Notes: generated by a model not told the origin, from the sequence alone. Shown: positions 52,801-63,289, counted from the first letter of the stretch. The stretch: 64,000 nucleotides of DNA from Diplonema papillatum (GCA_030068145.1 JAPJBO010000287.1:1-64000); one strand, 5' to 3'. Numbers and translations: made by a program.

Positions 52801-55112
52801 TCCAGGGACGACAGAGTTTTGTTACGCGCACTCCGATACTGAGTAGTCCAGGGACGACAGAGTTTTGTTACGCGCACTCCGATACTGAGTAGTCCAGGGA
52901 CGACAGAGTTTTGTTACGCGCACTCCGATACTGAGTAGTCCAGGGACGACAGAGTTTTGTTACGCGCACTCCGATACTGAGTAGTCCAGGGACGACAGAG
53001 TTTTGTTACGCGCACTCCGATACTGAGTAGTCCAGGGACGACAGAGTTTTGTTACGCGCACTCCGATACTGAGTAGTCCAGGGACGACAGAGTTTTGTTA
53101 CGCGCACTCCGATACTGAGTAGTCCAGGGACGACAGAGTTTTGTTACGCGCACTCCGATACTGAGTAGTCCAGGGACGACAGAGTTTTGTTACGCGCACT
53201 CCGATACTGAGTAGTCCAGGGACGACAGAGTTTTGTTACGCGCACTCCGATACTGAGTAGTCCAGGGACGACAGAGTTTTGTTACGCGCACTCCGATACT
53301 GAGTAGTCCAGGGACGACAGAGTTTTGTTACGCGCACTCCGATACTGAGTAGTCCAGGGACGACAGAGTTTTGTTACGCGCACTCCGATACTGAGTAGTC
53401 CAGGGACGACAGAGTTTTGTTACGCGCACTCCGATACTGAGTAGTCCAGGGACGACAGAGTTTTGTTACGCGCACTCCGATACTGAGTAGTCCAGGGACG
53501 ACAGAGTTTTGTTACGCGCACTCCGATACTGAGTAGTCCAGGGACGACAGAGTTTTGTTACGCGCACTCCGATACTGAGTAGTCCAGGGACGACAGAGTT
53601 TTGTTACGCGCACTCCGATACTGAGTAGTCCAGGGACGACAGAGTTTTGTTACGCGCACTCCGATACTGAGTAGTCCAGGGACGACAGAGTTTTGTTACG
53701 CGCACTCCGATACTGAGTAGTCCAGGGACGACAGAGTTTTGTTACGCGCACTCCGATACTGAGTAGTCCAGGGACGACAGAGTTTTGTTACGCGCACTCC
53801 GATACTGAGTAGTCCAGGGACGACAGAGTTTTGTTACGCGCACTCCGATACTGAGTAGTCCAGGGACGACAGAGTTTTGTTACGCGCACTCCGATACTGA
53901 GTAGTCCAGGGACGACAGAGTTTTGTTACGCGCACTCCGATACTGAGTAGTCCAGGGACGACAGAGTTTTGTTACGCGCACTCCGATACTGAGTAGTCCA
54001 GGGACGACAGAGTTTTGTTACGCGCACTCCGATACTGAGTAGTCCAGGGACGACAGAGTTTTGTTACGCGCACTCCGATACTGAGTAGTCCAGGGACGAC
54101 AGAGTTTTGTTACGCGCACTCCGATACTGAGTAGTCCAGGGACGACAGAGTTTTGTTACGCGCACTCCGATACTGAGTAGTCCAGGGACGACAGAGTTTT
54201 GTTACGCGCACTCCGATACTGAGTAGTCCAGGGACGACAGAGTTTTGTTACGCGCACTCCGATACTGAGTAGTCCAGGGACGACAGAGTTTTGTTACGCG
54301 CACTCCGATACTGAGTAGTCCAGGGACGACAGAGTTTTGTTACGCGCACTCCGATACTGAGTAGTCCAGGGACGACAGAGTTTTGTTACGCGCACTCCGA
54401 TACTGAGTAGTCCAGGGACGACAGAGTTTTGTTACGCGCACTCCGATACTGAGTAGTCCAGGGACGACAGAGTTTTGTTACGCGCACTCCGATACTGAGT
54501 AGTCCAGGGACGACAGAGTTTTGTTACGCGCACTCCGATACTGAGTAGTCCAGGGACGACAGAGTTTTGTTACGCGCACTCCGATACTGAGTAGTCCAGG
54601 GACGACAGAGTTTTGTTACGCGCACTCCGATACTGAGTAGTCCAGGGACGACAGAGTTTTGTTACGCGCACTCCGATACTGAGTAGTCCAGGGACGACAG
54701 AGTTTTGTTACGCGCACTCCGATACTGAGTAGTCCAGGGACGACAGAGTTTTGTTACGCGCACTCCGATACTGAGTAGTCCAGGGACGACAGAGTTTTGT
54801 TACGCGCACTCCGATACTGAGTAGTCCAGGGACGACAGAGTTTTGTTACGCGCACTCCGATACTGAGTAGTCCAGGGACGACAGAGTTTTGTTACGCGCA
54901 CTCCGATACTGAGTAGTCCAGGGACGACAGAGTTTTGTTACGCGCACTCCGATACTGAGTAGTCCAGGGACGACAGAGTTTTGTTACGCGCGCTCCGATA
55001 CTGAGTAGTCCAGGGACGACAGAGTTTTGTTACGCGCGCTCCGATACTGAGTAGTCCAGGGACGACAGAGTTTTGTTACGCGCACTCCGATACTGAGTAG
55101 TCCAGGGACGAC
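49836..55112 (+). repeat. 46-bp satellite, ~115 copies
   Basis: Uninterrupted tandem array of a 46-bp unit containing ccgatactgagtagtcc and agggacgacagag. Interior units read gcgcactcc; units near both edges read gcgcgctcc, and one near 49968 lacks two bases. Interior homogeneity is near total. No open frame crosses it. The true copy number may differ from the assembly. Confidence 0.97.
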
Positions 55113-55165
55113 CGCAAACCCGCAACCTGCAAACCAGCAAACCAGCAAACCCGCAAACCCTTGGG
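55113..55165 (+). repeat. Short caaacccg/ccagcaaa repeats
   Basis: About six loose 8-9 bp repeats (gcaaacccgcaac, gcaaaccagcaaacc) directly after the satellite. Confidence 0.6.
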
Positions 55166-55610
55166 CTTGTATGGAACGCCGACTTCGGCGACGTGCAGGA
55201 GCAAGACGGAAGAAGACTCGATCCTCTCCAGCGGAACAAGGGAGAAGTAGGTCACGAGTTCAGGCGTGTAGTGCCGGCTTGGCGACTGCGGCAGCGACGA
55301 CCGGGCTACGGAGGGATCGGGGTAGGGTTGACGGCGAGAAGACAAACGCTCTCAGGCTCAGGAATAGCACATCACCGGAGATGGCCAACAGAATGGCGGA
55401 GGTCGTGGCCGGTGCCATGATAACGAACTCGCGGGTAGCGGTCCTGTGGGGCGTAGGTAGCATGTGTACCCTCTGCGATATCGGCGTGAAGAAACGGTCG
55501 AACACGTCTGGTGGGAATGCACAGCGTACGGGATGCGCCGCAACACGCGGGAATCATGGGTTTTTTTTGCAAAACCTGGGAGTTCGCAAAAAGCTGGCTG
55601 CCAGCAAATA
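55166..55610 (+). pseudogene. Decayed LINE C-terminal fragment
   Basis: Pieces in different frames recall a LINE ORF2 end: CTLC in one frame followed by EETVEHVWWECTAYGMRR in the next, which together give the C-x-x-C...H-x4-C knuckle, preceded by arginine-rich sequence. At least one frameshift. Flanked by the 46-bp satellite and a family T repeat. Confidence 0.4.
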
Positions 55611-55665
55611 CTAGGTGTCTGGTGGCCTTGGGTTTTGGGTTTTAGGTTTCCATCTATGGTGGGAT
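55595..55665 (+). repeat. Dispersed repeat family T, copy 2
   Basis: caaatactaggtgtctggtg, ttgggttttgggttttaggt and ccatctatggtg; inverted relative to 31945-32015. Confidence 0.8.
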
Positions 55666-55923
55666 GTGTCCGGCTTCGACAGACAAACAACAACGGCCGG
55701 GCGAGCGGAGGCGTTTTTACGAACTGCAGAGTGGGCCGAAGTCACCGTCATCAGGGCCATCTGAAAACAAGGAAGAATACTCGCGGTCGGAGAGGATCAG
55801 AGCCGCCCGCGTGGGTATTTGGAGTGGAAGGAGCAGACACCCGAATTCTCGTTTCCACGGCGAGGCGTGAAGCCGACACGGACCTTAGCCGTAACGTAAT
55901 ACAGCTGAAAACCTGACACCTAT

Positions 55924-56160
55924 ACTCCGCAACAGGTGTTACCCATCATTTGAATTCCACACACACACACACACACACACGCACAGAAGCACAAGCGGAA
56001 GCGGACCGGGGCGCCGGCCGGGGAGCCGGAGGAGGCGCCGGCCGAGGAGCCGGCCGAGGAGCCGGCCGAGGAGCCGGCCGAGGCGCCGGCCGAGGAGCAG
56101 CAGGAGGCCGCCGCACAACCGGTTTGCTTTTCACCCCTTATTGAATTGTTTTTCGGTGAG
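55924..56160 (+). pseudogene. Intron-end repeat I3 plus USP-tail-like exon and intron start
   Basis: A tccgcaacaggtgttaccc block and a CA-repeat are followed by a repeat-coded stretch (EEPAEE-type in one frame, GAGRGA in another). At 56109 comes gtttgcttttcacccctta, the recurrent intron start. The order matches the 3' part of the USP gene (acceptor block, tail, 44-bp intron) without the protease core, so it is a shortened derivative. Confidence 0.5.
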
Positions 56161-56528
56161 AAAAAACACGCAGTCTTTTTTCGCCTGGTCTTACATGGGA
56201 CTGTGCAGCTGGGAAAGAAGCGACAGCAAACTGTACCCTCGCGTAGCCCCCTTCATGAGCAATGATCCCCATGCCCAACCGAGGCGCATCGGCCGTCACC
56301 TAACCAAAACTGAGCGGGTCAGATGGCGCAGAAATCGGAGGAATCGGGGGAATCTCGTTGCTGGGGGGCAAGGGTACCTGTGGCGCAGTGTTATTATTTG
56401 ACCCCCCTTAAATACTGCAGGGAATAGTTGAGTTTGTGCTAACCACGAATTGGGGAGTCGGGAGAACCTACAAAGCCAAAAGCAGGACCGACCCCGTTCG
56501 TGAGAGCGAAAAATAAAAACAACTGGGA

Positions 56529-57097
56529 ATGGCCTTGGACGAATCCGCCGCGAAAGCCCTGGCTGAGGCCGTGGCCACGGGAACAGAGAAGGTTCTTAGG
56601 TTCCCATCCTGGGAAAAGGACGCGAGGGAAGTGGTCCAGATGAAAGGGCTGTTCGCGGACGCAACAGACAGGGCGGGCCAGATGCGCGCGGTGCTAGGGA
56701 AGCTGGGTTTCGAGGACGTCCCCAAAAGAGCTGCACAGTGGCATCTTTGCTGGCTGTTGAGCCTGTGGGGGGAAAAGGTCATTGGCTTAAGCGTGGGCGG
56801 CGGACATACACCCGGAGCAGGACTATGAGCCCAGTGGCAGAGCGGAGAGGAAGAGAGCAGGAGAGAGGAGCCAGCAGCCAGCGGTCGCAGCCGGCGAGGC
56901 CCCCAGGAAATCGAACGCTGACGTGCGCGAAACACGATGCACCCCGCTGCGCATCATGTAAGAGAAATCGGCTGCTCTCGGGAAGATGCTGTGACCAACA
57001 ACATGTAAACCATGAGGCAAAACGCCCGTGCCAGACAAAGCTCCGCACAATGGGCAATCATCACGAGCGGGCGGCAGGAGCCTCGGCAGCAACCTAG
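56529..57097 (+). CDS. LINE ORF1-like protein, frameshifted
   Basis: From the ATG at 56529 about 75 residues of helical sequence (MALDESAAKALAEAVATGTE; MKGLFADATDRAGQMRAVLG), then a shift of frame near 56745 into a basic segment with a Cys/His cluster (TCAKHDAPRCASCKRNRLLS, then CC and H). The cluster resembles the tail at 38030-38180. Probably the ORF1 region of a related LINE; function inferred. Confidence 0.4.
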
Positions 57098-57111
57098 GGC
57101 GGAAAAATGGG

Positions 57112-57169
57112 CTATATTCCGCGCAGGGATTACCCACAACTGAGATCGAACACACACACACCCATACAG
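57112..57169 (+). repeat. Intron-end repeat I3, copy 3
   Basis: attccgcgcagggattaccc, acaactgagatcgaacacac and a CA tract ending atacag. Nearly identical to the block at 58017-58088. Confidence 0.75.
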
Positions 57170-57365
57170 CAACAACCGCAGCCAGAGGGTGTGGTCGTGC
57201 TGAGCAGGGACGCCCCACGCTGGCTGTGCAGCTGCTCGGGAGTTTTCCCGAGCAGAAAGCTCTTCCTGCAGCACGTCCGACGCTGCAGGTCGGCATCCCG
57301 ACGCACACCCAACCCGATGGGTGTGCTGCTCGAAAACGTATGTTTTGTTGTGGGACACCCCAAGG
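57170..57365 (+). CDS. C2HC-like zinc-finger exon, copy B
   Basis: Opens after atacag and runs to an aag|gtcagt donor at 57366. The frame includes WLCSCSGVFPSRKLFLQHVR followed by RC, a finger with its first Cys pair displaced compared with copies A and C. The parent gene is unknown. Confidence 0.45.
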
Positions 57366-57633
57366 TCAGTTCCCCATAGTTCCCCTGGCTATACCGACCA
57401 CACCAGCCATACTAAATTTTTTGTGATTAGATCGATTTTTTGAAAAGTTGGCCCATGACAATTTGTGATTCTCCCTGTCGACCCGATGACTATGGCCACC
57501 CCATAATGCATGTGATGCATGTGTTTTCTGCATACGGGCATAGCAGGAACGGCGTGCAGGTGCAACGTGAAAGGGAAATGCTGCTGTCAAAGATGCTGGG
57601 CATATGAGCTATAGTACACCAGCACCCCCAACG

Positions 57634-57960
57634 TAGTGCTAGTTCTTCGCACTCCGATGAACTCGGACTTGACTCGCGCCCACTGCGCCCTCCACGGGTC
57701 GCGCAACGATCGCGCCCACCCGCCGGCTCTTCCCGGCTTCTCGCGTCCTCCGCATCGCGGCGTGCCTATCGGCGCAAGCGAGAAAGCGAAGATTCCGAGT
57801 CCTTTTCGGATTACGAACTCGTGAGCAACTGCCAACAACAGTTGCAACCGACTAGAGTTGCGCCGCGCCGAAAGCGCGGAAAAAGTGACCCTTCTGGGGT
57901 CACGTAGCGAAAAGCTGGCATAGTGTGGTACTCATTTGCATGCAAATGACACCAACGATT
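57634..57960. other. Region without a recognisable gene
   Basis: A GC-rich patch with a 62-codon open frame (57636-57824) and a short hairpin (gtgacccttctggggtcac, near 57887). No domain seen. Confidence 0.35.
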
Positions 57961-58016
57961 TAAAAGCTACAGTTTCTGCACTTTATTGTTGTTTACGGGG
58001 GGGGTTTGGCATCGAC

Positions 58017-58088
58017 CCATATTCCGCGCAGGGGTTACCCACAACTGAGATCGAACACACACACACACACACACACACAATTACACAG
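58017..58088 (+). repeat. Intron-end repeat I3, copy 4
   Basis: attccgcgcaggggttaccc, then acaactgagatcgaacacac and a longer CA tract ending ttacacag. Best-preserved member of the family. Confidence 0.75.
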
Positions 58089-58253
58089 GCGCAGCCCACG
58101 CGGGTGCGCTGGGAAACACACACAAGGTACGTGTGTTCCCGGTGCGGGGACGAGTTCCCGACGGCCCTGCCCGCCGCAGTGCACTGCGCAGCGTGCGCGC
58201 TGCGGTATCGCGTCTTCATCGGTGGGACAGATGGGCTCGTCTTTCCCCGCTAG
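58089..58253 (+). CDS. C2HC zinc-finger terminal exon, copy C
   Basis: After the acag acceptor the frame reads RVRWETHTRYVCSRCGDEF, then an Ala-rich helix with H and C (VHCAACALRY), and stops at 58253. About half of the residues match copy A over the finger. Likely the last exon of a repeated gene or element protein. Confidence 0.5.
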   Translation, partial: AQPTRVRWETHTRYVCSRCGDEFPTALPAAVHCAACALRYRVFIGGTDGLVFPR

Positions 58254-58332
58254 ATCGTGTTCCCGCTGATGAGATGTGTCTTAGCGCTGCGGCGGCGGCT
58301 ACGGAGTCGGTCGATGTTATACCGTATGCGGG

Positions 58333-58414
58333 TTTAATACGAAACGTGTAAATGTTTCTTAGCTACTTTTCTGGCCAAAGTGGTTCTTAATTAACACGTT
58401 TCGTACTAAAAACA
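58333..58414. repeat. Small inverted repeat (tacgaaacgtgt / acacgtttcgta)
   Basis: 12-bp perfect arms with a 50-bp spacer, about 80 bp in all. Could be a tiny foldback element or a pair of TIRs. Confidence 0.6.
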
Positions 58415-58554
58415 TGGGGTCTGACGTACTTAGTGAAATTTGAAAACTGTTGAAACCCTATGATGATCCCCCATTTTGGTTCCCGAAAATCTTGGTTGTA
58501 TCGAGCCTTTGAGCAGGAAAATCGTACCGCGGTCAGAGTATTAGCAACAAGACA

Positions 58555-59073
58555 TCACGATGACAGCAATTGCAGAGCGTTCTGGCACTTGTGAATGAAG
58601 ACGACAGGCGTGGGCGGGATCACCAACGGCTCTGGGATGCAGTCTGTGAACTGCAGCGCCGCAAACAAGGAATGGTAACCGCAGCTCCAATCGTCTTGTT
58701 GACATCCTCGAGCGTCCGTCTCAATGAACCAAGAGTCGGTGTCGGCGGAAAAGACCGTTGCAAGGTGGCTGACTATCTTGCTTCCGCAAAAGTCAGAAAG
58801 CGAGCAAGATACAACGCATCTTCGGAGCGACCGGTCGGTTGTTACAAGCATCCAGTGCCAACCACGAGTTCCTGACACGCTAGTGTTTACGAAGGTGTTC
58901 ATTAGGCGGGCACGCGTCAGTGATGACAGGGTAAGCCGGTCGTATGGAAGGGCAGCGCAAGCAAAGGCGGAGTTGCCCTTAAAGAAGGAGTAAAGCCTCT
59001 CCAGGTGATTGCTCCATCTCCTGTTGGATCGGAAACTTTCTCTTCCAGTAACTCCAGTTTCTCTCCCAAGCAC
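58555..59073 (-). CDS. Ulp1-like (C48) cysteine protease, partial
   Basis: About 172 residues. GWHWMLVTTDRSLRRCVVSC corresponds to the His-containing strand of Ulp1/SENP peptidases, and ETDARGCQQDDWSCGYHSLF to the Gln...Cys active-site block (Q-x5-C-G). Between them lies TVFSADTDSWFIE. The Asp usually expected after the His strand (YDSL-type) is not obvious (VVSCSL), so activity is uncertain. Real enzymes cleave SUMO; transposons of several families carry similar proteases. The start is not identified and the usual N-terminal half is missing. Confidence 0.6.
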   Translation of the reverse strand: MLGRETGVTGRESFRSNRRWSNHLERLYSFFKGNSAFACAALPYDRLTLSSLTRARLMNTFVNTSVSGTRGWHWMLVTTDRSLRRCVVSCSLSDFCGSKIVSHLATVFSADTDSWFIETDARGCQQDDWSCGYHSLFAALQFTDCIPEPLVIPPTPVVFIHKCQNALQLLSS

Positions 59074-59362
59074 CCCCTAAACGCGCTAGGGGACTTCACA
59101 AGGTTTCACAACGGAGTGACACAACACCCGAAACGAGCTGCACCCTCTCACTTTTCTCAACCCCCCGCCATACTCAAGCCTCTACGGTCAACCGGAGACT
59201 TTAAAATACCGACCTTCTAAGGGAGGTCACATTTTTACCTTACCGGGGAAAATCCCCGGTGGTGTCAGCCAAAAGGTCGAAGGTCCCCCCCCGGGTGGTT
59301 TTTTTGTTTGAAACCCCACAAAATGCGCACCCAGTTTTTTTTTGCCGAGGCAGGTATCCACC

Positions 59363-59392
59363 GTACCGATAACCGATAACCGATAACCGATT
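59363..59392 (+). repeat. Four copies of ccgataa
   Basis: A 7-bp unit repeated about four times (accgataaccgataaccg). Short and isolated. Confidence 0.8.
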
Positions 59393-59400
59393 TTTGTGGG

Positions 59401-59790
59401 GCAGCATGTCAGGAGACAGGGTGAGTAGCGACACCCCCCCTATGCCAGCACAGTGCGAACCTTGGAGCCACGGCGTCGTGCCTGACGTAGCAGACTCAAG
59501 AAGATTAGAAAGGAGCCCCTTCAGCCAAACACAACACTCACCAAACCCCTGGGCCAGAGTCCTCCCCCAGGCTCCCAGAGCGCAGGCACTCTCTTTTGCT
59601 CAGAGAAGTAAAACACCCCAGACCCAGGGCGAGACATGTTGTCCGCTTCGAAAGGATAGCCCCCACACCACACACTTTTCCTCTGTGTCACGCACACAGC
59701 GGCACCGCGTTCCAGGCGCAGCATTTACAGGGCAGCATGTCAGATGACAGGGTGAGTAGCGACACCCCCCTAAGCCAGCACAGTGTACCA
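59401..59790 (+). repeat. Pair of direct repeats 330 bp apart
   Basis: gcagcatgtcaggagacagg at 59402 and gcagcatgtcagatgacagg at 59732, each continuing gtgagtagcgacacccccc and ccagcacagtg for about 55 bp. Confidence 0.85.
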
Positions 59791-60221
59791 CGGGATTTGG
59801 ATTTGACGAAAAAGGACGCTTTTTCTCTCCCCCCAGCCCCTGACACACCAAAGCAAGGGCTTTCAGCCCTCGGAGACCCTGCCTGACACGAAGGACGCGC
59901 AACCGACATTTCATTGTCGGTCCCGAGTGTCAGGTCAATCTGCAACTTCACAAGGTCAGAACCCCCTGCACGTAGCTCGTCTGACGAGTGCCCGGCGTGT
60001 GGGGGGATGCGTAACTTGCCTAACGGGCCGAAACGGGGGTCTCCGCGTGATGCCTATACCAAAGCACTTTCTACACCCACCCTCCAGGGAAAGCAACCCG
60101 CCCTCTTCCAACACACCTCGATTCCTGCGACACAAAAGGAAAACAAGCGCGTGGCGTGCCTTCCGGCACAAAGCGGGCCCAGTAACGCCCCTACCTGCGA
60201 GGACACTTGCGGGTGCCTCAT

Positions 60222-60316
60222 GCAAAAAAAAAAAAAAAAAAAAAATTCACCGAAAGAGACCGTCTTGCCTCGTCTTGCCCGGGCTTCGTTCCGCCCTACA
60301 GAACAGAACAGAATTT
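60222..60316 (+). repeat. A-run and dispersed repeat W, copy 1
   Basis: A run of about 21 A is followed by accgtcttgcctcgtcttgc, ccgggcttcgttccgcccta and cagaacagaacagaatttca. The last ~65 bp recur at 63514-63578. Confidence 0.85.
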
Positions 60317-60773
60317 CAAAGACGTCAGAACACCGCACCGGAAAGGGAGGGCGAGCGAAGGACGAAGCCTCAACAAAACCAAGGAAAAAAAAATTAAACC
60401 ATCACTGCACACAACACGCAGAGCCAAGCAGCAGATCAGCAGCGAACCAAAGCAACCCTTTTGACAAACTAATATCACAGGCAACTGACTGCACGACAAT
60501 CGCCGGAAACACACCGACCGCGACTGGTAAAGCCTGGCACGCCAGGACATCATTACCAAAACAGCGGCAAAAAACAAGGGGAGGGCGGGCAAGAAACAAT
60601 CCCACTGAACCCCCCCACAACCATACCAAGAACGAACGAAAGGAAACAGAAAACAAACAAACGCCCCAAGGATGAAGAGAAGGCACAAGGAACCTTAGCA
60701 CCGTATCCCCAAGCCTAACCCGGGTGCGGTTTCCAAATTTTTGAAATTGAATTGAAATTGAAATTGAATTTCA

Positions 60774-60858
60774 CCCATTGGACAGCAGCCCAGTCGCAAG
60801 ATCACCGCCTTCGAGGCCGACGGTGCACGGTTCGAATCCCGCAGCTGGCATTTTTCTC
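60774..60858 (+). other. tRNA-like remnant or SINE head
   Basis: ggttcgaatcccgcagctgg looks like a tRNA T-loop (B box) plus 3' acceptor strand, and a tttttc follows as a possible Pol III stop. Upstream gcagcccagtcgcaagatc recalls a D-arm. However, the T-stem pairs only at two positions and the 5' acceptor strand is missing, so it is not a functional tRNA. Confidence 0.35.
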
Positions 60859-61129
60859 GAGATCCAATCTTCAATCAATTCCGTCAACCTTGAACTTTTT
60901 CCCAGATTCGTGCGGCACTGGTATGCCGCATACTATGCGTGTCACGGCGACTGTACAACCTACTACTGTCGTAGTACTGCTACTCCGTCACGTCAGTACT
61001 GTAGTCCTACAGCACCCCAAATCCAGCCTGTCGTTGCATCGAGTCGTCGCTGTCAGTCGGCGCCACCACATTGATGACAATCCCACCTTGACTTTTTGCA
61101 CCGCACTTTCTAGCGTTATTTCGTGAGTT

Positions 61130-62834
61130 TCCCCACCCGGACTCCGCCGACCAAGGAATCCTGGTGTTCATTTTGTCTCGACGATACTACACCTACGTAC
61201 TCCCGAAGATGACGTACGCCCTGTCGGTATACGGCGCCTTTGCCAGACCGACGACCATGGCGAAGCTGGAGAGCCAGCACAAGGCCGGGCTTTGCGCCGT
61301 CACGGGATGCAGGCGCTCGGCATCCGTGGAGGCCGTTTCGATTGAGTCGCGGGTGCAGCCAATCTCGGTCTATGCCGATCTTCGACTCGCAACACTGTGC
61401 GAGAAGCTGGCGACCTACCCGCAGTGGCGTGACACCCTGGTCCCCACAAACAAGCACGACACGATCGCCGTCAAATACGGACTCCTGAAGAGGCGCGCGC
61501 GGACGGAAGACGTCGACAGGCAGACCCGCAAGGCGAACCCGTTCGCGCCGTGGGAGCCACGGTGCCCCAAAGTGCACATCTCGGCAACACTGAGGAAGAA
61601 GTCGGAAGACGTGGAGGCGAACAGAAGGGTAGTGGAACGTGTGTTAGCCGCCCTGCCGACGCCGCTCTTGGTAACCTGGACCGACGGCTCTGTTGTTGAG
61701 GAAACCACAATGGAACCGGCGCTAACAGTCCTCAACGGCACAACGGAACCGACACCCACGGAGACGAAATGGGGAGGAGCCGGGTTTGCCATCGAATCCG
61801 GAGAGAATTGGTCGATACGGAGAAGCGCGCAAGACGATCTTCCCTGGTGGGCGACCAACAGCGGTCCGGCCGGCAAGTGGGCGACAAGCTACCGGGCGGA
61901 ACAGGTGGCGATGCAGAGAGCCCTGCGCGTCCTCGTGGGCAGTCTGAGCAGGAGGAACGACAAAACCCTGTGGATACTGACTGACTCGAGCTCGCTCCTC
62001 CAGGACCTCGACCATGGACCACATCGCCAAGTCGACCCAGCCAACATCGAGATCTGGCAGCTGCTGGGCAAGCTCGCCGATCGTGGGTACACCATCCACC
62101 TCCAGTTCGTCTACAGCCACTGTGGACTGGCCGGGAACGACGAAGCGGATACCCGGGCGAAGACCGGCGCCAGCTCGCCAGGAGAAAGGGGACCCCGTCC
62201 CCCGCTCACGCGATCGACGGCGGCGGCCAGGCACAAGAGCTATGTGCAGAAGAGGTGGTCGGCAGGCGTGCTGAAGGCCCACCCGGAGTTGGGCTCCCAC
62301 TACGACGGGAAACTCGCACACGCGCAGATCGTCAACGGGAGGAAACTCCCGAAAATCGATCACCTCACGCGACGGGCCGAGCGTGAGATCAGGCAGATCC
62401 GCACGGGCCAGCACCGCCTCCTTCGCAATTGGTGCCGGGAGGACTACGACGCGTTAGCGAAGTCCGAACGGAGCTCGAATCGTCCCTGCCCGCATTGCGG
62501 AGAGGTAGCCGAGTGCCCGGTCTCGCACCTTTTCTTGGACTGCGGCCATGAGGGGACGCAAGGGAAGCGTGACCTGATGTGGGAAGTGGCCTCCCCGTTA
62601 CGGCGGGAGGGTGGCCAACCGGTGTGGATACCGAGACACGAACAGCTGTGGAGATTGCTGTTCGAACACCCGGAGACGGCACTCGAGTACCTGCAAGGGA
62701 CCGGACTGCTGGAGGAGTACCGGATACTCGTGCCGACCACACCCGACGAACAGCCCACCGAATCCCGCCCATCCGCCACGAGAACCGCGACACAAACACG
62801 CGAACTCGAGGCCAGCGGATTTGCACGCCCGTAA
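61130..62834 (+). CDS. Non-LTR retrotransposon ORF2, C-terminal half (RT end, RNase H, CCHC)
   Basis: 5'-truncated; open for about 556 codons to a stop at 62832-62834. It starts in the end of the RT domain (YVLPKMTYALSVYGAFA), then an RNase H with all four acidic positions (WTDGS, YRAEQ, LTDSS, GNDEAD) and its His (YSHCGLAGN). A conserved HLTRRAEREIRQIRTGQH block follows, then a C-terminal knuckle C-x2-C...H-x4-C (CPHC, HLFLDC; about residues 442-460). RNase H followed by this knuckle occurs in the I/ingi-type LINEs. Not frameshifted, so relatively young. Related to 38030-39048. Confidence 0.8.
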
Positions 62835-63285
62835 TCGGACTCGGCCCCGACTCAACCACCGCATACCGGGCCCCGCCTCGTCCGTCGGAGGGACAACCCC
62901 CCCGGCCCACGAGAGCGCGTCCGAGGAACAGTCACGACCGTGACCGCGAGACGGCCGACCCCCGACGTCGAAGCAACCTCGAAGAGCGACGAAACGAAGG
63001 CAAAGCGAAGCGAAGTACAAATGGAGAACGAGAGTAGGAAGCTAGAGAATTCTACTCCGGCACCTTGCACTTGACACTTTGAACCAAGAAAGTAGAAAGA
63101 GGAGCAGAGGCATTACTAGCGAAAAGCGAATTGATTTGCCCAGTACGTATAGGTGCCTCAAGCATCGCAAGCAAAACTGAGGTCCGATGCTCACCCGAGA
63201 AGGTACGGCTCGGAGGAGACAGCATTGAAACATGAAAAGCTGCGCGCCCTGACCACGCCCTCGGACTTGGAGTAGGACCTCAAAC
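62835..63285. other. LINE 3' flank, no gene
   Basis: GC-rich, slippery cgaag/cgaaa repeats around 62975-63020 and then unique sequence. No poly-A tail marks the LINE end. Confidence 0.4.
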
Positions 63286-63289
63286 TTTT

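Noticed and set aside
59363-59392. Telomeric repeat (ccgataa)n
   Set aside because: Only about four copies, internal, and not a known telomere motif.
59914-60675. 253-codon plus-strand frame and overlapping frames near 60 kb
   Set aside because: Runs through an A-homopolymer and repeat W, has low-complexity Lys/Asn/Thr-rich composition and no domain.
60774-60858. Functional tRNA gene
   Set aside because: T-stem mispaired and 5' acceptor strand absent; kept only as a tRNA-like remnant.
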